Shown here: positions 26,974 to 36,200 of the stretch, piece after piece
Position numbering within the stretch: the stretch's first letter is position 1
How the letters are laid out: each line of letters opens with the position of its first letter
Origin: Thermoflavifilum sp.
GTDB lineage: Bacteria; Bacteroidota; Bacteroidia; Chitinophagales; Chitinophagaceae
Length of the DNA: 64,000 nt
Direction of reading: 5' to 3'
Assembly (NCBI RefSeq): GCF_014961315.1
Contig: NZ_CP063141.1
Location: 1,736,001 to 1,800,000, forward strand
Program-made: the position numbers and the translations under genes
The notes under the pieces: generated by a model
The model's database searches: none
What the model was told of the DNA's origin: nothing
Seen by the model: the letters and a program-made list of their open reading frames with translations, nothing else

Positions 26974-28383
26974 ATGTCTGAGCTCCATTCACCGGCATCA
27001 TCTCCGTCAACCGAAATCCCTTCCGCATCCAATGTTGAAGCTTCCGGGTTGCATCGGGCGGTAACCCTGTGGCAGGCCACCAGTATCAATATGATTGAGA
27101 TGATTGGCATTGGGCCTTTCATCGTTATACCGCTCATCATGCAACAGCTGGGTAGCGGGTGGTTTCTGATACCCTGGCTCGCAGGGGCCCTCATATCGGC
27201 ACTGGATGGCCTGATCTGGTCAGAATTAGGTGCCGCTTTCCCCTTAGCCGGCGGCAGCTATCAGTTTTTAAAGGCTGCCTACGGTAGCTATTCATGGGGG
27301 CGTCTCATGCCTTTCTTATTTGTATGGCAAACCATGGTCCAAGCTCCGCTGGTGGCGGCTTCAGCATCGATTGGCTTTTCCCAGTATGCCTGCTATCTAT
27401 TGCCTCTGGGTTACTGGGGCCAAAAAATTCTTTCCGGTAGCATCATCATTTGCATCACTTTACTGCTCTATCGCCGCATTGAAACCATTGGCCGTATCTC
27501 CATCTGGCTCTGGATAGGTGTGATGCTTACCATGCTCTGGATCATCGTCGGCGGTGTGTGGGGCGTGCATGTGCACCATCAGGTTCGGGGCCTTCATTTC
27601 CGGGCGGATTTCTGGGAAGCCGGCATCATGGCCATACTGGGACACGCTACCGTTCAAGCGATGTATGCTTATCTGGGATACTACAATGTTTGTCATCTGG
27701 GAGCGGAAATTAAAAATCCTGCGCGCAACATCCCGCGCAGCATCCAGTTGTCGATTGCCGGCGTGGCACTGTTATACCTGCTCATGAATCTCAGCCTGGC
27801 ACAGGGTATCAATCCGGCGGCCCAGCACAACGGACTGGCCGTGAGTCTGTTCATCGAACAACAGTTTGGACCCTCCTGGGCCCGGGTGGCCACCCTGCTT
27901 ATATTGTGGATTGCCTTCTCGTCGTTGTTTTCACTGATGCTTGGCTATTCACGTGTGCCCTATGCTGCGGCCCTGGACGGATATTTTTTTCCTGTATTTG
28001 CCCGGACGCACCCCAGCAAACATTTCCCTCATATTTCATTGCTTACCTTAGGTGCACTCGCCTTTTTATTTAGCCTGTTGTTCCGGATCGAACAGGTGAT
28101 CAGTGCCATCCTGGCCATGCGTATCCTGGTACAGTTCATTGGACAGGCCATCGGGCTTGCACTCTTGCATCGCCGGCTTGATCGTAGCCGTTTTCCCTTT
28201 CGCATGATGGGATATCCCATCCCGCTGGTCTTATCGGTGTTAGCCTGGTTAATGATTTTTATTTCGACGGGATGGAAGTTTGTTATTTCCGGTTTAATCA
28301 TGATCGGTGCGGGTGCCGGCGTATTTTACCTGATCAAACCCTGGCGCGAGAAATGGCAACAACATGAATCCACGAGAGAGTAA
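26974..28383 (+). CDS. APC superfamily amino acid permease
   Basis: About 469 residues with roughly 12 membrane helices. Helix 1 carries the helix-breaking signature MIEMIGIGPFIVIP characteristic of the APC amino acid/polyamine/organocation family. GGSYQFLKAAYG is the conserved helix 3 region. I place the start at ATG 26974 (MSELHSPASSP), because the longer frame from 26920 would begin inside the rplY terminator hairpin. Substrate specificity is not predictable. Expression would need its own promoter downstream of that terminator; none is clear. Confidence 0.85.
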   Translation: MSELHSPASSPSTEIPSASNVEASGLHRAVTLWQATSINMIEMIGIGPFIVIPLIMQQLGSGWFLIPWLAGALISALDGLIWSELGAAFPLAGGSYQFLKAAYGSYSWGRLMPFLFVWQTMVQAPLVAASASIGFSQYACYLLPLGYWGQKILSGSIIICITLLLYRRIETIGRISIWLWIGVMLTMLWIIVGGVWGVHVHHQVRGLHFRADFWEAGIMAILGHATVQAMYAYLGYYNVCHLGAEIKNPARNIPRSIQLSIAGVALLYLLMNLSLAQGINPAAQHNGLAVSLFIEQQFGPSWARVATLLILWIAFSSLFSLMLGYSRVPYAAALDGYFFPVFARTHPSKHFPHISLLTLGALAFLFSLLFRIEQVISAILAMRILVQFIGQAIGLALLHRRLDRSRFPFRMMGYPIPLVLSVLAWLMIFISTGWKFVISGLIMIGAGAGVFYLIKPWREKWQQHESTRE

Positions 28384-28512
28384 CCTATGGATATAATAAG
28401 CTCGGGCGACAGACGCATACAGAATGGGAAATCGGGATTTTTTATTTTTGTTCGCTGATTTTCAGGGTGAAAAATCAAGGCCGGCTGCAAGGATATTTAA
28501 AATTCAAGATGC

Positions 28513-29103
28513 ATGAAATATTTGCTCGTGGGTATTGGCAATGTGGGTGAAGCTTATGTGCACACCCGACACAACGTTGGCTTTGATGTGGTGGATGCCT
28601 TTGCAGCCCGGCATGGGATGGAATTTCAGCCCGGCAGATACGCAGAACTGGCAGAAGCGCGGTGGAAAGGCAAACAGCTCATTTTAATGAAACCTACCAC
28701 CTATGTAAATTTGAGTGGTAAGGCTGTAAAATACTGGATGGACAAAGAAAAGGTGCCGATGCAAAACCTGCTGGTGGTGGTGGATGATGTGGCTCTGCCC
28801 CTCGATACGGTGCGCTTGCGACCCGGCGGTAGCGATGGTGGACACAATGGATTGAAACACATCCAGGAAATGCTCGGAACCCAGGAATTTGCAAGATTAC
28901 GATTTGGCATCGGACAGGATTATCCCAGAGGGCGCCAGGTGGAATATGTACTCGGGAAATGGAAACCTGAAGAATGGGAAATCGTGCAAAAAAAAATCAT
29001 GCTTTGTGTGGACATCCTGGAGAGCTTTATCAGCCGGGGAATTGCAGCGACGATGAATGATTTTAATGCGCGTAAAATCAAACTGGAAAATGGATCGATT
29101 TAG
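28513..29103 (+). CDS. pth: peptidyl-tRNA hydrolase
   Basis: Releases tRNA from drop-off peptidyl-tRNAs. 196 residues, standard for Pth. The catalytic histidine is in TRHNVGFDVVDAF. MKPTTYVNLSGKAV and the DDVALPLDTVRLRPGGS plus DGGHNGLKHI signatures are intact. A possible -7 box TATTTTTG at 28443-28450 lies in the 129-base gap upstream. The FAH-type gene follows by 31 bases and is probably co-transcribed. Confidence 0.96.
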   Translation: MKYLLVGIGNVGEAYVHTRHNVGFDVVDAFAARHGMEFQPGRYAELAEARWKGKQLILMKPTTYVNLSGKAVKYWMDKEKVPMQNLLVVVDDVALPLDTVRLRPGGSDGGHNGLKHIQEMLGTQEFARLRFGIGQDYPRGRQVEYVLGKWKPEEWEIVQKKIMLCVDILESFISRGIAATMNDFNARKIKLENGSI

Positions 29104-29134
29104 ATTTATTGGATAACCCTAAATTTCAAAAAGT

Positions 29135-29746
29135 ATGAAAATCATCTGTGTAGGGCGCAATTATGCTGATCATGCCCAGGAATTGCAACATGAAGTTCCC
29201 AAAGAACCCATCATCTTTTTGAAGCCCAAAACCGCCTTGCTGCAAAACAATCAGCCCTTTTATTATCCCGATTTCACGGAGGAATTGCACTATGAATGTG
29301 AGCTGGTGTTGCGGGTTTCAAAAAACGGCAAGCACATTCAGGAAAAATTTGCCAATCGGTATTATGACCGGATTACGGTGGGCATCGATTTCACGGCACG
29401 CGACCTGCAACGTAAGCTCATGGAAAAAGGACTTCCCTGGGAAATATCCAAAGCCTTTGATAACTCTACCGTCGTAGGTGATTTTATTCCTATCACTCCG
29501 CAAATGGATTTGCAGAATCTTTCCTTTCGCCTGCTGAAAAATGAACAGGTCGTGCAGGAGGGAAATACACGTGATATGCTATTCAGCTTTGACAAAATCA
29601 TCAGCTACGCTTCCCGCTATTTTACACTCAACATCGGCGATCTGATCTTCACGGGCACGCCTGCAGGCGTAGGCCCCGTTGAGGTGGGCGACTATCTGGA
29701 AGCATTCCTGGGTGATCAAAATTTATTGGCTTTTCAGGTATTATAA
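29135..29746 (+). CDS. fumarylacetoacetate hydrolase family protein
   Basis: 203 residues with the FAH C-terminal fold: VGRNYADHAQEL, FLKPKTALL, metal-binding glutamates in ELHYECELVLRV, GIDFTARDLQRK, and FTGTPAGVGPVEVGDYLE. Members include fumarylpyruvate hydrolase, oxaloacetate decarboxylase (FAHD1 type) and 2-hydroxyhepta-2,4-diene-1,7-dioate isomerase. The short single-domain form and the context give no aromatic pathway, so an oxaloacetate or acylpyruvate role is more likely. Confidence 0.88.
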   Translation: MKIICVGRNYADHAQELQHEVPKEPIIFLKPKTALLQNNQPFYYPDFTEELHYECELVLRVSKNGKHIQEKFANRYYDRITVGIDFTARDLQRKLMEKGLPWEISKAFDNSTVVGDFIPITPQMDLQNLSFRLLKNEQVVQEGNTRDMLFSFDKIISYASRYFTLNIGDLIFTGTPAGVGPVEVGDYLEAFLGDQNLLAFQVL

Positions 29747-29750
29747 GCGT

Positions 29751-29781
29751 TTGGGCTCAATGTTGAAAACACGTAGCTTTG
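29751..29781 (+). promoter_or_regulatory. tRNA promoter (TTG-N20-TAGCTTTG)
   Basis: TTG at 29751-29753 and TAGCTTTG at 29774-29781, spaced by 20 bases, match the Bacteroidota consensus. They lie 32 bases upstream of the mature tRNA 5' end. Confidence 0.7.
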
Positions 29782-29813
29782 CAGCCGATTGCAGATAGAT
29801 ATCATTTTTTGAT

Positions 29814-29887
29814 GGCGAGGTAGCTCAGTTGGTAAGAGCGCAGGATTCATAACCCTGAGGTCATGGGTTCAACTCCCATCCTCGCTA
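29814..29887 (+). tRNA. tRNA with CAU anticodon (tRNA-Met, or Ile2)
   Basis: The cloverleaf is acceptor GGCGAGG/CCTCGCT, D stem GCTC/GAGC, anticodon stem CAGGA/CCCTG with loop TTCATAA (anticodon CAT), T stem ATGGG/CCCAT with loop TTCAACT, and discriminator A. CCA is not encoded. It lacks the three G-C anticodon-stem pairs and the 1:72 mismatch type of an initiator, so elongator Met, or Ile2 after lysidine modification, is likely. Two weak points are visible: a G1-U72 wobble and an A31-C39 mismatch. The tRNA terminator downstream is the first unit of the repeat array. Confidence 0.9.
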
Positions 29888-29888
29888 C

Positions 29889-29925
29889 GAGCGATTGCTG
29901 CAGAGAAGTGCAATCGCTTTTTTTT
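29889..29925 (+). terminator. intrinsic terminator of the tRNA gene (first of six copies)
   Basis: AGCGATTGC (29890-29898) pairs with GCAATCGCT (29910-29918) across an 11-base loop and is followed by eight T. The same hairpin recurs once in every repeat unit, near 29982, 30075, 30168, 30261 and 30354. Confidence 0.85.
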
Positions 29926-30412
29926 GCAGGATTCATATCCGCCGGCTGGCGGACATGGGTTCAACTCCCATCCTCGCTACGAGCGATTGCTGTAGAGAAG
30001 TGCAATCGCTTTTTTTTTGCAGGATTCATATCCGCCGGCTGGCGGACATGGGTTCAACTCCCATCCTCGCTACGAGCGATTGCTGTAGAGAAAGTGCAAT
30101 CGCTTTTTTTTGCAGGATTCATATCCGCCGGCTGGCGGACATGGGTTCAACTCCCATCCTCGCTACGAGCGATTGCTGTAGAGAAGTGCAATCGCTTTTT
30201 TTTTGCAGGATTCATATCCGCCGGCTGGCGGACATGGGTTCAACTCCCATCCTCGCTACGAGCGATTGCTGTAGAGAAGTGCAATCGCTTTTTTTTTGCA
30301 GGATTCATATCCGCCGGCTGGCGGACATGGGTTCAACTCCCATCCTCGCTACGAGCGATTGCTGTAGAGAAGTGCAATCGCTTTTTTTTGCAGGATTCAT
30401 ATCCGCCGGCTG
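29889..30412 (+). repeat. tandem array of tRNA 3'-part / terminator units (5 full + 1 partial, ~93 bp)
   Basis: Units start at 29889, 29981, 30074, 30167, 30260 and 30353; the first is 92 bp, the next four 93 bp, and the last is cut at about 30412. Each contains (1) the terminator hairpin with 8-9 T, (2) GCAGGATTCATA, identical to the tRNA anticodon arm 5' side, (3) the palindrome TCCGCCGGCTGGCGGA in place of the native ACCCTGAGGT, and (4) the tRNA 3' part, T arm plus acceptor strand, from CATGGGTTCAAC to CCTCGCTAC. Units differ only in T-tract length, one C/T change and one extra A. No unit can fold as a tRNA because the 5' half is missing. The open frames crossing the array are artefacts. 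Confidence 0.93.
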
Positions 30413-30484
30413 ATTCCTCAACCCCGATGCTTGCTATACGCAGGTTTTCCATGACTATTGAAGTTGGAAAATTTTATAGAAAGC

Positions 30485-30514
30485 TTGCACCAGAAAATGA
30501 AAATTGTTACTTTG
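30485..30514 (+). promoter_or_regulatory. candidate promoter of the GH2 gene (TTG-N19-TTACTTTG)
   Basis: TTG (30485-30487) and TTACTTTG (30507-30514; one mismatch to TAnnTTTG) are spaced by 19 bases. Transcription would start only a few bases before the ATG cluster at 30528-30536. The stretch from the array end (30413) to here shows nothing else. Confidence 0.5.
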
Positions 30515-30527
30515 ACACCAAAAAGAT

Positions 30528-32981
30528 ATGATGATGCTCAGATACCAACCTCTCTGCGTTACCGGGTACCGGCTGTTGTGGCTGGGGTTGTTCTGGATAA
30601 CAGCATTTTCCGGTACCGGGCTTGCACAGACATCGCATGCTGTACAGACACCCGTCTTTCAACGACAGCGCTTATTTGATTTTGGATGGCGTTTTCACCG
30701 AGGCGCTGCGCAGGGCGCTCAGGATCCGGATTTTGATGATCGCAACTGGCGCATGGTGGATTTGCCACATGATTGGAGCATTGAGGATTTACCCGGCAAA
30801 CACAGCCCTTTTGATTCCAATGCGGTTACCCAGGTAAGCGGTGGATTTACCACAGGTGGAGAAGGCTGGTATCGAAAATCGTTTTTCATTCCGGCGAGTC
30901 AGCAGGGAAAACGTGTGGAACTGCAATTCGACGGCATATACATGAATGCCGATGTGTGGGTGAATGGCAGGCATCTGGGCAATCATCCCTATGGATATAC
31001 CAGCTTCGTATACGATATCACCGATCAGGTGGCGTGGGGAAAAGAAAATATCGTGGCCGTACAGGTGAAAAATGAAGGGATGAACAGCAGATGGTATGCA
31101 GGTTCTGGCATCTATCGGCATGTGTGGTTATCCTATCTTGATCCCGTGCACATTGCGCCCTGGGGTATCTTCATCACCACACCCGAAGTCAGTCCCGCCC
31201 GGGCAAGTGTGAGCCTGCAAACGGATATCGTGAATCAAGCCACAGAAGCGGCATATATACGTGTGCTCACGCGCATTGTAGATGCAGCCGGGAAAATCGT
31301 AGCTACTGCAGACACTTTTCAAACGCTTTTGCCCGGAGGCCATACGATACTTCATCAGCAATTATATGTTGGGTATCCACATCTATGGTCGATTGATACG
31401 CCTTATCGCTACACGGCCATTCAGGAACTCTATCGACACGATACGCTGGTCGATCAGGTGCAAACAAAGTTTGGCATTCGCACCCTTGTATTTGATGCTG
31501 AACGTGGATTTCTGTTGAATGGCATTCCCGTGAAATTACATGGAGGTTGCGTGCATCATGATAATGGTCCACTGGGAGCCTGTGCATTTGATCGTGCCGA
31601 ACAACGCCGGGTGGCTATACTGAAAGCCAATGGATTCAATGCCATTCGATGTGCACATAATCCGCCATCACCAGCCTTTCTGGATGCCTGTGATAGCCTG
31701 GGCATGCTGGTCATCGATGAAGCTTTCGATATGTGGGAAGATCCCAAGACACCGTTCGACTACCACCTGTATTTTGATCGCTGGTGGAAAGATGACCTGC
31801 AGAGCATGATTGTGCGCGACCGAAATCATCCTTCGGTGATCATCTGGAGCATTGGCAATGAAATCCCCGACATGGACAGTCCGAGGGTGGCGGCTCTGGC
31901 CAGAAAATTAGCCGATGAAGTCCATCGCCTCGATCCTACCCGACCGGTGACAGCAGCGGTGTATCGGGTTAATGAAAAGAAAGATGCATTTTTCTCGGCC
32001 CTCGATATTTGTGGATATAATTATGCGTATGATCATTACGATGTAGATCACCGGCGGCATCCTGATCGCATCATGATGGCTACCGAGTCGTTTCCCCTGA
32101 TGGCTTTTGATTTCTGGAATGCAGCCATACACAGGCCCTGGGTGATCGGCGATTTTGTGTGGACTGCCTGGGATTATATCGGCGAGGCCAGCATCGGCTG
32201 GCTGGAATATCCGCAATCGCAGCGGTATTATCCCTGGACGCTGGCCTATTGCGGCGATATTGATATATGTGGCTGGAAACGCCCGCAGTCGTATTATCGC
32301 GATGTACTCTGGAAGCAAAACCAGATCAGCTTGTTTGTGAAGCCGCCCCATCCTTCCTTTCCCGGTCGGCCCCGATATGATACCATCAGCCGATGGGGCT
32401 GGGAAGATGTGGTGGCCGACTGGACCTGGCCCGGCGAGGAAGGACGTCTGTTTGAGGTTCATGTTTATTCGTCGTGCGACTCAGTTGAATTGCTGTTCAA
32501 TGGTCGTTCATTGGGCAGGAAAAAGACAGACAGCAGCAATCGCTATATTGCCGTGTGGCAGGTGCCCTATGCTCCTGGTCGGCTTGAGGCGGTAGGGTAT
32601 ACCGGAGGTCGGCGGGTGAACCAGGCTGTGTTGCAAACAGCACAGGCGCCCGCGCGGATTCGGCTGATTCCCGATCGGGAACAGATTCAGGCGGATGGCG
32701 AAGACCTGTGTTATGTGACGGTGGAAATGGTGGACCAGAATGGCATTCGTAATCCCAGGGCAGCGAATGAGGTGCACTTTCAGGTGAAAGGTCCGGGGCG
32801 GATTGTGGGTATTGGCAATGCCGATCCCATGAGCACGGAAAGTTTTCAACAACCTGAACATAAACTCTGGCATGGTCGATGCCTGGTGATTATCCGATCG
32901 GAACGGAAACCCGGGATCATCACAATCTCGGCGCACGCAGCCGGATTACCATCGGCTCAGGTTGAAATTCATGCAGAGTAA
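30528..32981 (+). CDS. secreted glycoside hydrolase family 2 enzyme (beta-galactosidase type)
   Basis: 817 residues with a signal peptide (LLWLGLFWITAFSGTGLAQ). The GH2 sugar-binding domain (FDFGWRFHRG, DLPHDWSIED, FDGIYMNADVWVNG) and Ig-like domain precede the TIM barrel, with acid/base Glu in IWSIGNEIPDMDS and nucleophile Glu in MMATESFPLMAF. A DUF4982-like domain and a final Ig-like domain follow (VEMVDQNGIRNPRAANEVHF). This layout is common in Bacteroidota GH2 beta-galactosidases. Next to arabinan and arabinofuranose enzymes it may remove galactose from arabinogalactan or glycoprotein side chains. Three in-frame ATGs (30528, 30531, 30534) are possible. Confidence 0.88.
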   Translation: MMMLRYQPLCVTGYRLLWLGLFWITAFSGTGLAQTSHAVQTPVFQRQRLFDFGWRFHRGAAQGAQDPDFDDRNWRMVDLPHDWSIEDLPGKHSPFDSNAVTQVSGGFTTGGEGWYRKSFFIPASQQGKRVELQFDGIYMNADVWVNGRHLGNHPYGYTSFVYDITDQVAWGKENIVAVQVKNEGMNSRWYAGSGIYRHVWLSYLDPVHIAPWGIFITTPEVSPARASVSLQTDIVNQATEAAYIRVLTRIVDAAGKIVATADTFQTLLPGGHTILHQQLYVGYPHLWSIDTPYRYTAIQELYRHDTLVDQVQTKFGIRTLVFDAERGFLLNGIPVKLHGGCVHHDNGPLGACAFDRAEQRRVAILKANGFNAIRCAHNPPSPAFLDACDSLGMLVIDEAFDMWEDPKTPFDYHLYFDRWWKDDLQSMIVRDRNHPSVIIWSIGNEIPDMDSPRVAALARKLADEVHRLDPTRPVTAAVYRVNEKKDAFFSALDICGYNYAYDHYDVDHRRHPDRIMMATESFPLMAFDFWNAAIHRPWVIGDFVWTAWDYIGEASIGWLEYPQSQRYYPWTLAYCGDIDICGWKRPQSYYRDVLWKQNQISLFVKPPHPSFPGRPRYDTISRWGWEDVVADWTWPGEEGRLFEVHVYSSCDSVELLFNGRSLGRKKTDSSNRYIAVWQVPYAPGRLEAVGYTGGRRVNQAVLQTAQAPARIRLIPDREQIQADGEDLCYVTVEMVDQNGIRNPRAANEVHFQVKGPGRIVGIGNADPMSTESFQQPEHKLWHGRCLVIIRSERKPGIITISAHAAGLPSAQVEIHAE

Positions 32982-33095
32982 AAAAACGATTGTGTTGATT
33001 TTGATATAATGCGTTGAGATTCAATGGGTATGCTCTTTTGTGTGTGAAAAAAAAATTTTTTTACAAGAAGTGTTTTTTTTACAGTTTTTTATTTA

Positions 33096-33292
33096 TATAT
33101 TTGTTGTAGAAAACACACCATATCCTTTTACCTGTTCTGATGCAGGTTTAAAGAAAATTTATGTAATATAAGATTACTGGCAGATGAGTCGCTTTAAGCG
33201 ACTTTTAAAATGTGGTGTTAAATAACTGTATAAGTTACAATTAAAAATAAATTTTTCATGTAATTATTTATAAACGCATAAAACCAGATATC
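33096..33292 (+). promoter_or_regulatory. susC promoter and long structured leader
   Basis: The 311-base gap between GH2 and susC holds a -7 box TATATTTG (33096-33103). This implies an untranslated leader of about 180 bases. The leader contains a perfect hairpin AGTCGCT-TTA-AGCGACT (33187-33203) followed by TTTAAAA, and a palindrome TAACT-N5-AGTTA (33223-33237). The hairpin with a short T-run may act as an attenuator, and the palindrome is a candidate operator. No gene is present in the gap. Confidence 0.5.
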
Positions 33293-36200
33293 ATGAAACG
33301 GAACTCCACCCACTGCCTGTGCAGGTTTATGATTCCTGCGTTATTTTTTGTAACCTCATTCGTTTTTCCCGCAACATTATTTGCTCAACAATCTCATGTT
33401 GTACATGGTCAGGTATTTGAAGCAAATGGACGAACGCCTTTGCCAGGCGTGACGGTAATGATTGCCGGTTCACAGACGGGTACGGTGACAGACAACCAGG
33501 GTAGATACAGTATTGAAGCCTCACCGGGCGACAGTCTTGTTTTTCGATATGTAGGTTATCAGGAAAGACATGTGCTGGTTGATGGGCAGCAAACGTTGAA
33601 TGTTTCCATGTTACCCAGTACCAGTGCACTGAATGAATTGGTGGTGATAGGATATGGAACGGTAAAGAAAAAAGATCTTACAGGATCTGTTTCTGTGGTA
33701 GATTTGAAGGATGCAGAAAAAAATCCAACATACGATGTGGCTAGAATGCTTCAGGGGCAGGTAGCGGGTATTAGTGTACATGGATCTGGAGAACCTGGAG
33801 GATATGTACAAATTAAGTTGAGAGGGATAACTACTTTTGGAAACAATAGTCCATTGTTTGTGGTAGATGGAGTACCTATTGACGCTCCATTTGATTTTTC
33901 AACAGATGATATTGAAAGCATACAAGTCCTTAAGGATGCATCTGCAGCTGCTATATATGGTGCCAGAGCTGCTACTGGAGTAATTATTATTACGACTAAA
34001 AAAGGTCAACCAGGACCTCTTAAGGTTAATTATAGTGGATATTATGGTTGGCAACGAATACCTAAATACATTCCAGTAACTGATCGCGTGGGTTATCAGA
34101 AAATTACCACCGCAGCCGAACTGAATGCAGGATTGACGATTGCTCCTGCTAATGACCCCACTAATCCGAAGTATATTTCAAATATAAATACAGACTGGCA
34201 AAAGGCAGCGCTAAAAACAGGCATTATACAGGATCATCATATAAATCTTTCTGGTGGTTCTTCAAATATTAATTATGATTTAGGATTGAGTTATTTTGAC
34301 CAAACGGGTATTCAGGTTGGCCCTCAGAAATACGACAGATATACACTTAATGCAAATTTTGGTGGTCATAAAGGAAGATTTGAATATGGTGCCAAGCTAG
34401 CCTATACACAATCACATAAAGGGAATTATGCAGCCACACAAGGGCATGCAGTATTTGGAGGTACTGTAACTGCAATGTTAACAGCAATTCCTACTGTACC
34501 TGTATATGATTCAACTCGACTTGGAGGCTATGGAGGAAGTGATGCAGCATTACAAAGAGGAATATCGGCCAATGTTGTTGGGATCAATAATCTTGTTCAT
34601 GACTATAGTGATCGGAATAGAGCATTTGGAAATATATGGGCTGAATTAGAAATCATACCAAACTTAAAATATAAATTGAACCTAAGCTATGATCGAACAG
34701 ACTATAAGAATTATCATTTTGAGCCTAAGTTTGATATGGGTTATTATTACATCAATAATACATTCTATTTAAGCGAACAATTAGGCAATGCAAATACAGG
34801 ATTAGTTGAAAATACAATCACTTATCATTTGCAAGCCGGGAAGCACCAATTTGACTTTCTGACAGGAATGACCTATCAGGAAGATCATAATCAATGGATG
34901 CAGGGAACCGCTCAGGATACGACAAATTTACAATTCCAGACATTTAGTGCTGTATCAAACCCTGCTGCCAAGGGACTATCAAGTTATCTTGAAGCAAGTA
35001 CCTTACTTTCTTATCTTGGGAGAATAAATTATAACTTTGCTGATCGTTACTTGTTTACTGTAAATTTCAGAAGGGACGGATCGTCCAGGTTTAGCCCGGC
35101 ACACAGATATGGTAATTTTGCAGGATTTGCAGCAGCATGGAATATCTCGAATGAGAAATTTATTCAGCTTCCAAAATTTATCAGCAATCTAAAACTGAGG
35201 GGTAGTTATGGGGAGCTCGGTAATCAAAATTTTGGTAATTACCTGTATCAATCTTATATCGATAATAGCGTAAACTATGATTTCAATGACCAGTTGGCAA
35301 TCGGAGCTACGACTGTTTCAGTAGCAGATCCTTCATTAAAGTGGGAATCTACTGTTGTGTCTGATGTTGGAATTGATGCAGGACTGTTGAATGAATCTTT
35401 AACTTTTACTATTGAATATTTTAATAGAGAGTCAAAAGACATTATTACAAATATACCGATTCCATATTCTGTTGGATCATTCCCTCAAACTGTAACCACT
35501 AATGCAGCTTCTCTAAAAAATACAGGAATAGAGCTCACATTTGCATATCACAAATCAACAGGATCCTTGCATTATGATATAACTTTTAATGGTTCAACTC
35601 TTTCCAATAGAGTCTTAAAACTCGGTGGTGCAAATAATCCTATTTATGGTAATGCTAGTAAAACAGAAGTTGGTCATCCTGTAGGCGAAATATTTGGTTA
35701 CCTCACGGAAGGCATATTTCAGGATCAGAATGATATTGCAAAACATGCGACACAGACTGGAGCCGCGCCTGGTGATATTAAGTTTAAAGATGTTAATGGT
35801 GATGGGGTAATTACTGATCAAGATAGGGTGTATCTTGGAAACGCGATTCCTAAATATTATTACGGATTGAATATCGATTTGACTTATAAAAATTTTGATT
35901 TTTCCATGTTCTGGCAGGGAAACGCGGGGAACAAGGTTTTCAATGCAGTATACCAGGCGTTGATGGCAGAACAATACGGAAATGATCATGTAGATGCATT
36001 AAATTTCTGGACGCCTACTCATACTAATACAAATGTTCCCAGGCCAATTATTGGCGATCCTAATGGAAATGATCGGGTATCAGATAGATTTGTGGAGGAT
36101 GGCTCATATATTAAACTACAGAATCTTCAAATAGGTTACACAATTCCTTCAGATTTTATAAAACGGACACATATATTTAGTAGTTTCCATGTTTACGTTG

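Noticed and set aside
29889..30412. CRISPR array
   Set aside because: The whole unit is repeated with no variable spacers, and no cas genes are nearby.
29889..30412. Cluster of additional tRNA genes
   Set aside because: Each unit lacks the 5' acceptor strand, the D arm and an intact anticodon arm, so no cloverleaf can form.
29863..30531. Long plus-strand open frames (222 and 172 codons) encoding a perfect ~31-residue repeat protein
   Set aside because: They exist only because the non-coding repeat unit is mostly 93 bp, a multiple of three, and they start inside the tRNA. Each unit contains a terminator.
33187..33203. Terminator of the GH2 gene
   Set aside because: It lies about 200 bases beyond the GH2 stop and downstream of the susC -7 box, with only a short T-run, so a leader hairpin of susC is more likely.
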